Counted from the stretch's first letter, positions 20,468 through 35,400 are shown. The stretch: 64,000 bases of DNA from Ypsolopha sequella (GCA_934047225.1 OW203990.1:29863045-29927044), one strand, 5' to 3'. Translations and numbers: made by a program. The notes: generated by a model not told the origin, from the sequence alone.

Positions 20468-23400
20468 GTACACACACACATGTACCTGCATACTACTACA
20501 GACGTGTAACAAGATCCGTCCGAATTACGGCGATAGGGCTTACAACCCAAAATAACCGTCGGTGAAACGTGGGTGAACGAGTATGGACTGTGACTTACAT
20601 TTCACAGTTCATAATCTGAAACACCTCTGATCCGTCGGACATTCATGTCGTAAAGTTCAAATGTGTTAAGTTCAATTTTATTGAACACTCTCATATTCTC
20701 GTCACCAGAGTCGAAGTTCGTATCGATCCTGTCGGGCCCCCTGCGCTCGGTGATAGGTCTGTCGGACGCCGAGATAGCGCAGCTGGCGGACTACTTCCGT
20801 GCGCAGGACGGACGCGTGCTCTACCACCAGCTCTGTCAGCTGATACACGGAGAAGGTCAGTATGTATTGCTGTCGGGCTCCTGCGCTTGGTGATAGGTCT
20901 GTCGGACGCCGAGATAGCGCAGCTGGCGGACTACTTCCGCGCGCAGGACGGACGCGTGCTCTACCACCAGCTCTGTCAGCTGATACACGGAGAAGGTCAG
21001 TATGTATTGCTGTCGGGCTCCTGCGCTTGGTGATAGGTCTGTCGGACGCCGAGATAGCGCAGCTGGCGGACTACTTCCGCGCGCAGGACGGACGCGTGCT
21101 CTACCACCAGCTCTGTCAGCTGATACACGGAGAAGGTCAGTATGTATTGCTGTCGGGCTCCTGCGCTTGGTGATAGGTCTGTCGGACGCCGAGATAGCGC
21201 AGCTGGCGGACTACTTCCGCGCGCAGGACGGACGCGTGCTCTACCACCAGCTCTGTCAGCTGATACACGGAGAAGGTCAGTATGTATTGCTGTCGGGCTC
21301 CTGCGCTTGGTGATAGGTCTGTCGGACGCCGAGATAGCGCAGCTGGCGTACTACTTCCGCGCGCAGGACGGACGCGTGCTCTACCACCAGCTCTGTCAGC
21401 TGATACACGGAGAAGGTCAGTATGTATTGCTGTCGGGCTCCTGCGCTTGGTGATAGGTCTGTCGGACGCCGAGATAGCGCAGCTGGCGGACTACTTCCGC
21501 GCGCAGGACGGACGCGTGCTCTACCACCAGCTCTGTCAGCTGATACACGGAGAAGGTCAGTATGTATTGCTGTCGGGCTCCTGCGCTTGGTGATAGGTCT
21601 GTTGGACGCCAAGATAGCACAGCTGGCGGACTACCCCCCACGCAAGATGGACGAGTACTCTACCACCAGCTCTGGCAGTTGATACACGCCAAGTGTTCAA
21701 ACAAAGAAATGTATTTCTGTCATAGTTTCGATAGCTAACGTCCTTCAAATAATCAGCAACAAATCGAAGCAGTCCAGGAGCGAAACCAATGGATTGCAAC
21801 CTCGATAGAAGAACATCATTATCTCCTTTGTCAAATGCTTTACGCATATTCAAGTAAAAGGCATCGACTTGACTGCAGGTTGAGATATAATCTGTCAAAG
21901 TTAGCAAGTTGGTATCGACTGATCGACCAGCGGCCCTATTGTGTATCTCTAGTTGCCTTCTGGACTGGGTGTCTATCATCAAAAATATAGATATACTATC
22001 GAATTCCGATGTCCTAAGGATATGTTCGCACTTGAAGTGACGACACAGATTGTTAACAGTTCAATACCCAGTAAAGGCAATTTTGAAATTTTGGTTTTTA
22101 TCCATGTTTTTGATGATAGGCACCTAGTTCAGTCAGCAACCAAAGATACAGAATAGGGGGGCTGGTCTAAAGCCATGCTGTTAATTGCAAATAACCTGTT
22201 TATACATATATATAGGTATGTTAAGAAAAATCTTCTTGAAGATCTTGGCAGGAAAGGAATGATTTGTAACAGGTCGGTACTCATCCACTGCCGCTCTACT
22301 ACTGTAACAGGTCGGTACTCATCCACTGCCGCTCTACTACTGTAACAGGTCGGTACTCATCCACTGCCGCTCTACTACTGTTTTTTGGGATGGGGATATC
22401 TTTAATCAGCTTCCACTTAATAGCGGCGTTTTACCTGAAATAAAACGCATATTAAAATACTTACCTAACTAGAAGCTTTATATTGAGAGAGCGTTTCCGT
22501 TTCCCGTTGAATTTACATGAATTTTCGTACTTTAGTTGCCACGTTTTCCGGTCCAGTGGCGCCACCTGGCGGGGCGCGCCTTTTTGTAGTCTTGGTAAAA
22601 TAGGCGGTGCCATCTTGGATTCATTGGCTCAATTTCACCAGGCAGAGATTAAAGTGAAAGCTTCTAGTTAGGTAAGTATTTTAATATGCGTTTTATTTCA
22701 GGTAAAACGCCGCTATTAAACTACTTGACCGTCACTAGAAGCTTTATATTGAGACCTGTTTGTTATCGCCTGGTGTCGCCACTAGCTATGAAAAATGAAA
22801 GATTTTTATTTAAACGCCAATGTGATTATAATTTATGGAGACATGTGTAAACATAAAAGAATAAGAATGCATGTTTAGAGTGAATCAATATAATTCAAAT
22901 ACGGGTATTTGCTTTCACAAAATGACACATTTAATACGTATAATCGAAATCAACTTATGATAATCTTAAGTTACAAATTTTTCCATAATTCAATGGCAAA
23001 ATAAATAATACTTCTAATAATGCTAATTAACTGGACGAAACAATTGTAAAACACTTTGAGAATCATCATTAACTGGCATTATTTCACGCCTGTAAAAACG
23101 TTGGAATGTGTCAGCCGATCGCCAATTTCCTCGGGCTAATATTTCTTCAATAGACTGACAGTTTAGCCAACTTTTTGAGGCTACAGCTGACCGGACGCTT
23201 CCGGGAGTCCCAGTGATCCCAGCATCTTGGAATAATGTTTTTATCCAGCCTGCTATTACAGTTCGTGAAGCAGGCTTAGCTAAACCTCGAACAGTGATAA
23301 ATAGTTCATTTGATTTTGAAGACTCACGTCTATCATTTAATAAAGAAATAGTTCTTTCTATCCAGAATATAGGATCAAGGTTTCGACTGTCTTTATTTTT

Positions 23401-26400
23401 AAGAAATTTTAAACCGGACTGTCTATAATTAGCACTATCCGTTTTTGAACCAAATCGAGGCCAAAATGTTATATCACTGTCAGATTTTATACAGTGATTT
23501 GAATCAACTGTAAGTAAAGTTAAATCATGTATGCGCCGACCAGAACAAAGCAGTATCAACATTGCAGTATGACGACTTACTTGAATTGTGTTATTTAGGT
23601 CGATTGAATAGGAGGCTAAAAATGAAGTTAATTTATTAACGTCCCAAATTTGTGATTTGAAAGTTTTTGGATTTTTAAGTGCTATTGATTTGAGGATATG
23701 TTTCACAAGAACATGAGAACTCAGGTGACTGGAACGTTCTGCATTACACAAGGTAGAAACAACGGACTTGTGTAAAAGTATTGTGTTATAAGATAAGTTT
23801 TCTTTTAAATATAAGTCAGCTAAGAACTGTGCTAACTGTGAACCTGTAGGATTCAATGGGTCTATATTCTTAGTACCAGCCCATAAGAACCAACGCTTCC
23901 AAGCTACATCGTAAGTTTTTAAGGTAGAAGTACGCCAGGAATGTCTCAGCAATGATAGTTGTTCTGTGTTCCATGTTTCTGTCGACTCAGCCCACCCCCA
24001 CATCTCCAAACCTCGAGAATGATATTCTCTACCTTTGGAGGGGGAAGTCCCGTTGATGTGTCTACTAGATGTTTCTGTAGGTTGCTCAGAGTCAACGGTG
24101 CTGCAAGCGACCGGGCTTTGAGGTCTGCTCGCCAAAATACCTTTTTCCATCGCGGAACCACTAATAAAAATATCCCTGTCGACTGGTTTAGGTGATTCAG
24201 GACTTTGGGGACTAGAAACGGTGGTGGAAACACCCACGCTAATGGGTAATTCCATGGAACACTGAATGCGTCGTGAAATAGGGCTTGAGAATCTCTCAGG
24301 TCTCGAGATACATAATTGTACACTACGTGAGCTGTCTGAGAGGCAAACAGATCTATCATTGGGGTTCCCCACTTCGCAAATACCATTTTCACACAGGCTG
24401 GTAGAAGGTGCCATTCTGGAGGATGGCGATTGCGTGACAAGTGATCCGCATGATTGTTGTAGATCCCTGGGATATGGTGAATGCTGAAGTGAATTTGATA
24501 GTGGTCTAACAGATTTAATATTTGATATGTTATTTCTAACAGAGGTAATGATTTCGTCCCTCCTTCCTTTCGTAGATGAGCGACTACGGTCATGTTGTCG
24601 CATTGTATCAAGATCGAACTGTGACTTAGTAACTGAACGTGACTCTGAAGTGCACGCAGTATGGCCAGCATCTCCTTCTGATTGCAGTGGAGATGTTGTT
24701 CTTCCCTCGACCAGGTGCCTGAGAGTGCCAGGTCGTTCAATTGTGCCCCCCAGGCTTGGTCTGACGCATCCGTTACCAGGAAGTTGACGGGAAGAGGGTA
24801 ATGTAGAGGTGTTGACATATGACAATTTAGAACCCACCAACTGAGTTCGTTGATGACACCTTGTGGCAGAGGGTAAACTTTTGATGATAGGTCTGGTAGT
24901 GAATTCATGAACAGTATCAATTGTCTGTGATTTAACCGCCCTCGCGGCACAACAAAACTTGCAAAATTTAGAAGACCTATTATACTTTGCAGCTGTTTCA
25001 CAGTGACATGTCTTCGCTCTAAGACCTGATTTATTTTTTCGACGATGATGATTACTTTTTCCTGGGGTAAGGTTTTCAGATTGTCCCAGGGATTCCACAA
25101 TATTCCCAGATAAACCAAGCTTTTCTGAGGGGATAGAACTGATTTTTTGAAATTTATCTGCCAACCCTAGTACTGCAAAGTGCGAATTGCAATTTTGACA
25201 TGATCGCAAAGAGTCTGGGCATTTTGATGAACTAACAAGTAGTCGTCCAGGAAAACTACGATTCTTATATTCCATCGTTCTCGTAATATTTGTGCTACCC
25301 AGTTTGTGAGAATTGAGAACGTTTTTGGTGCCGTGCTCAGACCGAAAGGTAGGCAGGTCATTTCTAACAATTCCCGATCGTACACAAGGCGTAGAAAGCG
25401 CCTGTGTGACTTGCAAATTTTCAGATGAAAATAAGCTTGGGATAAATCGATCTTGCACATCCAATCGTGAGATTGGAGAAAGTCTGGAATGCGGTACATG
25501 TTTATTAAGTGAAAGGGTTCGGTCACAATATACTCGTTTAGGGCTTTTAGGTTGAATATTGGCCGGGATGACCCGTCTGTCTTCGGTACCAGAAATAGTG
25601 GAGAAATGAAGCTTGGTGATGGTTGAGCTATTCTTAGAATGCCCTGCGTTTTCATTTTGTGTATGATTGCAGACATTTCTTCTGAGACAGGAGTTTGAAA
25701 ACGATTGTATATTACGTTTGGGTAAACAAGGGGTGGTTTTTTGAAGAATGGTATGCGGTAACCCTGAATTAGCTTTAATAAAATTGCTGGTGCTTCCATT
25801 TTCATCCATTGTGAGTGAAAATGCACTAACTGACCTGCTTGGAACCGTCTGTCAATGTTTATATCTTTTTTGGTTTCCCCTGGAACCTCTAGAAGGATTT
25901 GTGTGTCCTCCTCGGTTATTTCCTCGATCGGGCCGCGAGCCTCGATTGTGAAATGTACCTCTCCCATTGAAGTGACGATGACCTAACTGCACATTTGAGG
26001 TTTGACCTCTGGAAGCATAGTTTGTATGTTGGCATCCACCCCGCGAGGGTAGGTTACTGCAGGCATGCATTTGCACTGAACCCATATCATGATAGCCATA
26101 TTGAGTTCCACGCGATGGAACTGGTGGTTTTGGTGCGCCTTGCCCCCGCGAGGAGTGGCTATTTGTTGATCGAGATCGAGCTTGAGTTAAGGAATCGTTT
26201 TTCGAGGGCCAAAAGGCTTTGCGAACCCCACCGGCTTTCTCGAGGGTAGCAGTAAAAGGGACAGAATCAAAAATGTACACTGTCGAGGGGGGTATTCTAT
26301 TCAAGGATGCTTTTACTAAGGGATCTTTAACTTGGCTTGTAATTGATTCCCGACGCATTTCGATACTTTCGGCTCTATGACCGCAGACCAATTGTAATAG

Positions 26401-29400
26401 ATCCGTCGAGATCTTATGAAAATCGCCCTTCAGGAATAACTCCTCAAGTTTTTCGCTCAAACCATCAAAATTATTATCTGAATTCTTAGCCCAACAAAGA
26501 AGATCGCGAATCCCTTCTTGCAATGATTCTTTTTGTTTCAGCACACAGTACGTTATTGCTGCATAAGCTTTGTCAGCATATGCCAGATGACGTGAGGTAT
26601 CATACATTTTTACCTCCTCGTTTGTTTCCAATTCTATGAAACCTGGAGTGTGGTTATATAATTTCTGGGTATCCGCGTATCTTACTTCTGACCAAGATGT
26701 GCTACCTAAGCGCTGAACATCCTGCAGCATTTTCATAAAGTTATTGGGGGTTTTAGGAACAGATGGTTCCTTTAACTTTGTTTCAATGTCAAATGTAAAT
26801 TCCTGACATTCATAGGCAGGTTCAACATCGTGAGTAAGATTGTGTTGTTCGTACAACTCTCCACTAACCCCAGAGCAAAGCGACACACTGTCATGGCAAG
26901 CAGTTTCATTGTTGGAGATACCAATGTGTTTGCGTAACTCCCCCATTTCTTTAAACAACTTGTCCATCATGTGGTTAGAATAACGGGCTCGCTTGTTTTT
27001 CTTATGGCGGTGACGACGGGACCGCTTTCGTTTAGAATCAGAATCCGACGAGCTTGAGGAGCTCGTCGAATTACTGCCACTGCTGCTACTGCTATGGTTT
27101 CGTTTGCGAGACCGTCCATTTGGAGGATTGGCTGCGGCCGGCGGCGGCCCACCAGCCGGATCGATATCTTGATTATCCATTACTAAAAACAAAATATCGT
27201 TGTTTACTACCGCTATGATTTAACTTTACAACTAATCTTATCGTGGCACTAACTGTGCAAATATAAACACTGCCAATCAATGCACTAAATCAAGCATAAA
27301 AAATAACTGGCTTTAAATTTTTAATAACACTCGAGTAACCCGAACGGAAAACCCGTTAATATAAGCTACTAAAATGTAATACTCACAGTTTTATTTTACT
27401 TGAGAACACAAATTTGTATGTAAAGAGGGGGACGCAGACCACGCAGTGCTGCGGACACCTTGCTTCCACGGGAAACTTTACGCCAATGAATCCAAGATGG
27501 CACCGCCTATTTTACCAAGACTACAAAAAGGCGCGCCCCGCCAGGTGGCGCCACTGGACCGGAAAACGTGGCAACTAAAGTACGAAAATTCATGTAAATT
27601 CAACGGGAAACGGAAACGCTCTCTCAATATAAAGCTTCTAGTGACGGTCAAGTAGTTTAATGGGGTGTTAATTTGTTACCAGAGGTGAATATGTACGCTA
27701 ATGTAGGTGAATTGATGAATATGTATACTAAATGCAATGTTTAAGAGATGCTTAAAAGTTAAGGAAATAACTAAATACATATATTGGTTCCATTTTAAAA
27801 AGTTATGGGAATAACTAAATACATAGTTCTATTTTTAAAACAATCGCGCTGGCCAGCGTGACACGATAGCACAAAAAAACTAAAAAGTCTCATAAAAAAA
27901 ATTAAATAAATATTTATATATATTTTTTTTATTATTACCTTTGTATGGCATTTAATTATTTATATATGCTCCATATCTATAAATAATGAAAAAAAATTGG
28001 CGCACAAGTTTTTTTTTATTTCTCGCTTTAGTGATGTGAGTATAGTGTTCAACACGGGTGTAAGTAATCAATATTACCTCCCTAATATAACAATCCACTA
28101 TTTTATTTATGTTTCTTGGGGAAAATAGTTCAGTATAAACAGTAGATTCAATGGTTTAATTTAAAGACACCTGTACGTTAACACCCGGAATGTACCTGAT
28201 TAATAATAATCTATGTGAGTGTAGACCCGGGTGGACGCGACGCGAGCACTTCGGACTGCTTGCTGGAGGCGTGCCCGCCACCGCCGGAGCCCGCCTGCCA
28301 CAAGCTGGACCAGTGGCAGCTGCGCCGGCTGTGCTGTCTACTGGCCACCATCGGTGCCAGAGAGATCCCGCTCCGCCCTTACTTCCAGGATTATGAACTG
28401 GTACCTTCATTGCACATCACCAGGAACACACCGTCACGGCATGAGTCTCCGAGGGGATGTCAGAGGTGTTGCCCAATTGTGTCATTAGAACAGTTATAGT
28501 GGAGCCTCATCGCCACAAATACACACTTTTTAGTGCATGCAAGTTTGCCTCAGTTGTTTCTTTCACGTCAGCAAGTGGTAAGTATACACAAACTACTGCT
28601 CATAAACCCTTATAGAACTCATTGAGAATACTCAAATGGGCAGAAATCAAACCCTGGTCTTTAGATTGAGATTATTTTCAATTTTCAAAACATTAAGTTA
28701 CACCTGGATAAATCAATCTAGCTGGCTTAACTTTACTCTAATTTTCGATTTAACAAACACAGCAATAATAGGAAGTAGACCATATAAAGCAATAATTGTC
28801 CTGCAATACCACAGGTGGCCAAGAACGACGGTCGTATCACGTTCGCACACTTCGCGCGGATCCTTAACTACATCGGCGTGATCGTGGCTCCTTCGGATTT
28901 CAACCTGCTGGTGCGCCGGTTCATCAAGGACTCCTACACTCTCGATTACGTCGAGTTCATCAAGGCCGTGCAGGCAGTCAAGAGGGAGGGCATTCAGGGG
29001 CTCGGACCCGTGAGAACTTTATTTATCTCGTCTGTGCCGCGGTCATCTCTCGTCTATCGATCGTGAAACGACTGCAGTATCATTTCAGGAGTACCTGAAC
29101 CCCAATGCGGTAATAGACACGACGCTGCCGAAGCTGTCCCGGCCGGAGATAGACGCTGGCCTGTCTACGGCGCCGCTCGGAGCCAACAGCAACTTTCACC
29201 CGGTGCTGACGCCCCCTAAGCCCTCGCGGACACTCATTGAGGTCATGTTGAGAGTGCAACAGTTTTTGCTGCAACGGAGGATAAGGGTCTCGGAGTTCTT
29301 CAGAGTGAGAACTATTGTTTTTTCGAATAGTCCAACAGGAATAGAAATGAAATTAAATATATTAATTCATGTAATGTAGGTATAACAGATACACTTATTA

Positions 29401-32400
29401 CAGGTCAGTTTTAATGTAATATAAATAATTAAATAATATATGTGTATAGGTAATAGTTTTGTGTCATAAATAATAATATGGGGAAATACGAGTACGTAGG
29501 GGAATAATAAAGGTTGGGTTTACTCAAATAAAAAAAAATACACTTGAATAAAATAAAAATATAGGAATAAGGAATAAACCATATTATAAATATATGCAAT
29601 ACACATAATAAATATATGCCTAACTCCGCCCATTCGATTAGTCTTGCTAGAAGAAGGGCAAGAAACTTAGCAAGATCATGTCTTTTTTCTTCATAATATT
29701 AGTTACAACTAAATGTAAAAAGTAAGCCTTTACTTTAATTGAATAAAGAGATAAAAAATACAAGACAGCAGAAAATTATGTCATGAAGGCAAAAAGAAAT
29801 ATACAACGTGTAACAGAAAGGTGTAACCATATTTGAAGAGCTATTCAGTCAATGGTATAGAACAACTTTTACTATGGAACAAATCCCGAAAAAAAAAATG
29901 CAATGCCGCTCGGGCAAAATGTATGAAAGGGCAGATTTTTTTTGAGATTGCTCTTATTATGATTCTTATTATGATTGGCTCCATAGTAAAAGTTGTTCTA
30001 TACCATTGACTGAATAAGCTCTTCAAATATGGTTACACCTTTCTGTTACCCGTCGTATAATATCTTTGTTTTCCTGTTCCATATAGATACTCCACCTGCT
30101 GTAAAAGTCATTTCATGTATTAACTAATTAACGTTAATTCTAGAGGAACCATAACATAAGTTAGGAAATTATACTAACTACTATTATGACATAGATCACT
30201 ATCATAACCCCATGCTTTAGTATCGTCTAAGTAATCATTTATTTTATAATATGCCTTCTTCAATAGGCCTGCTTAATAACCAGTTTAAACTTATTCTCTG
30301 ACAAACATCAAAGAAAGATATAAGTAATGTGTATAATATAAGTTTTATGTTGAAAAAAAAGACATGATCTTGCTAAGTTTCTTGCCCTTCTTCTTAGCAA
30401 GACTAATCGAATGGGCGGAGGTAGGCATGTATTTATATATGTAACCTATTACTATGTAGTATATAGGATGGGTTTGGTCGGCCGCCTGGATTCGTGCTGG
30501 GGGCTTGGTTGGTGATTGATCATTGAACCTTGTTCCTGGTCCCTGGCCGGGTCTCCTGTATGGGTTCGGGCGGTTGATTAGATTTTACCTTGTATAATAT
30601 ATTTTACCTATCATTTTAATCGTATATATATTGCTACATAAATTAAATAAACCTTTAATTTAGTTCATGTATATTTATTATTTTATTACATTTTTTTTTT
30701 TTATTACATTAAATTTGACGTGTAAAAAGTGTATATATTTATACCTGCTTTGCAAAATAAACTATTTGAATTTGAATAGTTAGACTGGATAAGTCTAAAA
30801 TAGGCTAATCAACATTGATATCTTTGATACATCTTCAGTTTGTTACAGAAGTAATGTTTTTAAACAAATATCGTCAGAAAATATACATAGCTATATATAT
30901 ATATATATATATATACAAGGTTACTTTTTGATCATCGTCCAAATTCATACTGGTGGCTTGGTAGGTGATCAGTATCATGCATCAATAACAATTTTGGTGA
31001 AATTCGTAAAATGAAATTTTGACTCCCCATAGTGATTCACTCGGGACTGGAACTGAAGTTATATGGGAAGTCGAAATTTCATTATACGAATTTTACAAAA
31101 ATTGTTACTGATCCAAGATACTGATCACTTATCAAGCCTCCAGTATGAATTTGGACGATGATCAAAAAGTCACCTTGTATATATATATTTTTTTCTCTTA
31201 TACTGGTAGATGGGTATGTCTATATAGGTAAGTAAATATGTTCTTATTTAAGTTTATTTAAAAAATTTGTAGTATTTATCTAAGAGGCTGTATCTAAATA
31301 AAATAAAGTAAGGTGGACTCATCTATCCAGTTTGCTCACAACATTAATTGACAGGACTTTGATCCTCTGAACTGCGGCCGTATCGCCCCGGAGAACTTCC
31401 GGCGCGCCATGGAGGCCATCGGACTCGGGACCATCCTCACGCAGGACGAGATGCTCTGTGTGATGCGACACTACCTCGACCCTAACGACACTCATCGCGT
31501 CTGCTGGCGAACCTTCGAAGATGATTGTGACCAGGGTTAGATCAATTATCATTGCGAAATATAAGATTTGGTAATGTGCTGTACGAGCGAGAAAGTGAAA
31601 TATTCAGAATTTGTTTCTAGTGTTTACAATAAAGGAGTTAGAGAAGCATCCAGACGTGACACCTGGTGCGGTAAGAGAGTTGGTGGCGGCGCTGCCCCCG
31701 CTGGGTTCTGCGGAGGCGCGCGGGGGACCGAGTGAGGCCTCGCTCGACCTGTGCCAGGCGGCGCTGATGCGGGTCAGAGCGGCTTGCAAGGAACGATCCA
31801 TCGATCTGAGACCCGGCTTCAGAGAACATGACGAGTAAGGAACAACTCTATTGCGGCGCAGATATTTTGTAGAGCTTCCCTATTTATGTCAAACTTCATG
31901 CATCAGACACAACAACGGACACGTCTCACGCGCCACCGTGCGTCGCGTGCTAGCACGGCTGGGCGTGCTGCCAACAGGCGCGCAGGTGCGGTCGCTCGAG
32001 GAGCGGTACCTGGACGACTGCGGGTTCAACTACGTGAAGCTGCTGGACGATGTGAGAGACCACACTGCTCAGCTCCTAGACCGCGTTGATCCTTGATGAT
32101 CCCTACATGGAATGAGCATCTCCCGCAGATGGAGGAGCGGCCGGTGGAGAGCGCCGTGATCGCGACGCCGTCGGCGCCGACGCACCAGCACAAGTCGCGC
32201 GAGGTGAACGCGCTCGAGACCGACATCGTGCAGATACTCGCCAAGATCAAGGGCAAGGTGGGTTTGATGGACTATGTACGTAATAGAACATAAGTTTATT
32301 GAATCTACCAGTTGTAGATATGTATGTAATAGAATATAAGTTTATTGAATCTACTAGTTGTAGATATCGGAACGCGACGGTCGATCTTTTTTGTATAACT

Positions 32401-35400
32401 TAAAGGCGTTAACGGCGTCATTGACGTTATAAAAGAAAACAACCCCTCTATTATTGACGTACATCTACGTCAATGAGGCAGTTGAATATTTATCCCTGGG
32501 TGGACGCTCTCGTGTTGAGAAAAAAGAATTTGCACGCTCGACCCGACCGCGGTTGTGATGATAACAAATTAAAGATTCGGATAATCATAATTTGTTCTGC
32601 TCGTGGTATATAAAGCAGAAACCGCCTTTCTCTAATGAATCGAAACAGAACACTTATATTCAAAATGTATTCAATAGTTCCTCCATCCATCCATCAGCCC
32701 GTATTCGTCCACTGCTGGACATAGGCCTCCCTCATGGGTATAGGTAATAGTTCCTCAACAAAATCTTATTGCCTATGTATTGTATAAACTGTAATCGCAA
32801 AATTTCCATTGGTTTCTCTAAATTAGAATTTAAAAGTTTTAAATTTTAAAATTCCAATTTACAGAAACCAATGGAAACTTTGCTTTGGCAGCGTACAGGT
32901 TTTGATGAGGAACTAGGTATTGAGTTTTGATGAGGAACTAGGTATTGAGTTTATTTTGATGAGGAACTAGGTATTGAGTTTATTTTGATGAGGAACTAGG
33001 TATTGAGTTTTGATGAGGAACTAGGTATTGAGTTTATTTTGATGAGGAACTAGGTATTGAGTTTTGATGAGGAACTAGGTATTGAGTTTTGATGAGGAAC
33101 TAGGTATTGAGTTTTGATGAGGAACTAGGTATTGAGTTTATTTTGATGAGGAACTAGGTATTGAGTTTATTTTGATGAGGAACTAGGTATTGAGTTTTGA
33201 TGAGGAACTAGGTATTGAGTTTTGATGAGGAACTAGGTATTGAGTTTTGATGAGGAACTAGGTATTGAGTTTATTTTGATGAGGAACTAGGTATTGAGTT
33301 TATTTTGATGAGGAACTAGGTATTGAGTTTTGATGAGGAACTAGGTATTGAGTTTTGATGAGGAACTAGGTATTGAGTTTATTTTGATGAGGAACTAGGT
33401 ATTGAGTTTATTTTGATGAGGAACTAGGTATTGAGTTTTGATTAGGAACTAGGTATTGAGTTTTGATGAGGAACTAGGTATTGAGTTTTGATGAGGAACT
33501 AGGTATTGAGTTTATTTTGATGAGGAACTAGGTATTGAGTTTATTTTGATGAGGAACTAGGTATTGAGTTTTGATGAGGAACTAGGTATTGAGTTTTGAT
33601 GAGGAACTAGGTATTGAGTTTTGATGAGGAACTAGGTATTGAGTTTATTTTGATGAGGAACTAGGTATTGAGTTTATTTTGATGAGGAACTAGGTATTGA
33701 GTTTTGATGAGGAACTAGGTATTGAGTTTTGATGAGGAACTAGGTATTGAGTTTATTTTGAATATAATTGTTATTTTTCGATTAATTAGAAAAAGGTGGG
33801 TTTTTCACAATCTGGCTGCTAAATCGCTCTTAATGTGTGTCGCATAGTGTAGTACATTCGAACGTTGATGTGTGATTAATTGGGACAATACGGGAAATAA
33901 ACTGTTTTGTGTTTGCACAACTGAACTGAAGTTACCGGTGATAGGCGGGTGTGAGTAGGCAAAGTGTCTGGGTAGGTACCACGGGATAGGCGGATGTGAA
34001 TAGGCCAAGTGTCTGGGTAGGTACCACGGGATAGGCGGATGTGAATAGGCCAAGTGTCTGGGTAGGTACCACGGGATAGGCGGATGTGAATAGGCCAAGT
34101 GTCTGGGTAGGTACCACGGGGTAGGCGGGTGTGAATAGGCCATCAACTTTTGAACATCTGGAAGCAGCTACCACCGGTCAACACGTGTGCGAGCACGGAC
34201 ATTTTGTGAGTAGTTAGTTTTTATCTTTAAGTTTAGTATAATTAACAGCCCCTAATTGTCAGGGTCAATTCAAGTAATCTCTCATGGGCCCGGGGTCGTT
34301 CGAGGTTAACCAGTCCTCCCGGGGGCGGATTTACTGAACAGACTATATCGGATAGTATGATAACATGAATATCCATCAATGTCATTTTCATTCATGTTTG
34401 CATACTGTGAGTAACAGTAGCGGTAGCTCATGGGTTTTGCGGTAGCTCATGGGTAGCCTCTCAATCTTGGGATCCAGGTTGCCACCCGCATGCGTTTTTC
34501 AGAATTTATGTGCAAATTATTTGTCTTAATTACCACTTGCTGAACGGTGAAGTAAAACATCGTAAGGAAACTTGCATACCTTAAAAAGCGTTTATTTGTG
34601 CCCGAAGAACGGCGATAGGGTTCACCTCTCATCACGTTGGGACGTAATAATCTTCGGTAAAACGTGGGTGGTACGAGTGTGGACTGTGACTTGCATTTCA
34701 CAGTTCACACTTGGAGCACCTCCGACACCCCCTCCGGGGTTCATGGCATGACGATATATATATTTTTTTTTTGCATACCTGTTTTCGAGTTACGTAGCTC
34801 AGCCAATTTTACCAGTGCTAAGCTAAGAAGCTGTATTGTTAGAGCTAATGAGTCGATCACCATCTCCATTACAGATGGTGCGCGAGGGCGTGCGTCCCAT
34901 GTATTGTTAGAGCTAATGAGTCGATCACCATCTCCATTACAGATGGTGCGCGAGGGCGTGCGTCCCATGTATTGTTAGAGCTAATGAGTCGATCACCATC
35001 TCCATTACAGATGGTGCGCGAGGGCGTGCGTCCCATGTATTGTTAGAGCTAATGAGTCGATCACCATCTCCATTACAGATGGTGCGCGAGGGCGTGCGTC
35101 CCATGTATTGTTAGAGCTAATGAGTCGATCACCATCTCCATTACAGATGGTGCGCGAGGGCGTGCGTCCCATGTATTGTTAGAGCTAATGAGTCGATCAC
35201 CATCTCCATTACAGATGGTGCGCGAGGGCGTGCGTCCCATGTATTGTTAGAGCTAATGAGTCGATCACCATCTCCATTACAGATGGTGCGCGAGGGCGTG
35301 CGTCCCATGTATTGTTAGAGCTAATGAGTCGATCACCATCTCCATTACAGATGGTGCGCGAGGGCGTGCGTCCCATGTATTGTTAGAGCTAATGAGTCGA

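Larger units (their letters stand above)
22417..27660 (-). mobile_element. DIRS-type tyrosine-recombinase retrotransposon, structurally complete
   Basis: Inverted terminal repeats match between about 22471-22630 and 27484-27640 (AAAGGCGCGCCCCGCCAGGT on one side, its complement on the other). An internal complementary region at 22659-22754 is made of the complement of the left end followed by the complement of the right end, which is the hallmark of DIRS. Both ends show TTAA (22417-22420 and 27657-27660), and the internal region contains the fused form GTAGTTTAATAGCGG, the expected circle junction. There is no target duplication beyond TTAA. ORFs on the minus strand are gag-like, RT/RNase H and tyrosine recombinase, overlapping as in other DIRS elements. 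It is inserted in a LINE remnant in the EF-hand intron. Confidence 0.92.

Noticed and set aside
20862..21682. Series of 103-codon frames
   Set aside because: Shadow frames of the 140-bp array; only 20709-20855 fits the gene's phase and has an acceptor.
23946..25118. RNase H frame as a separate gene
   Set aside because: It is in the same frame as the upstream RT frame, separated only by one TAG, so it is the second half of one DIRS ORF.
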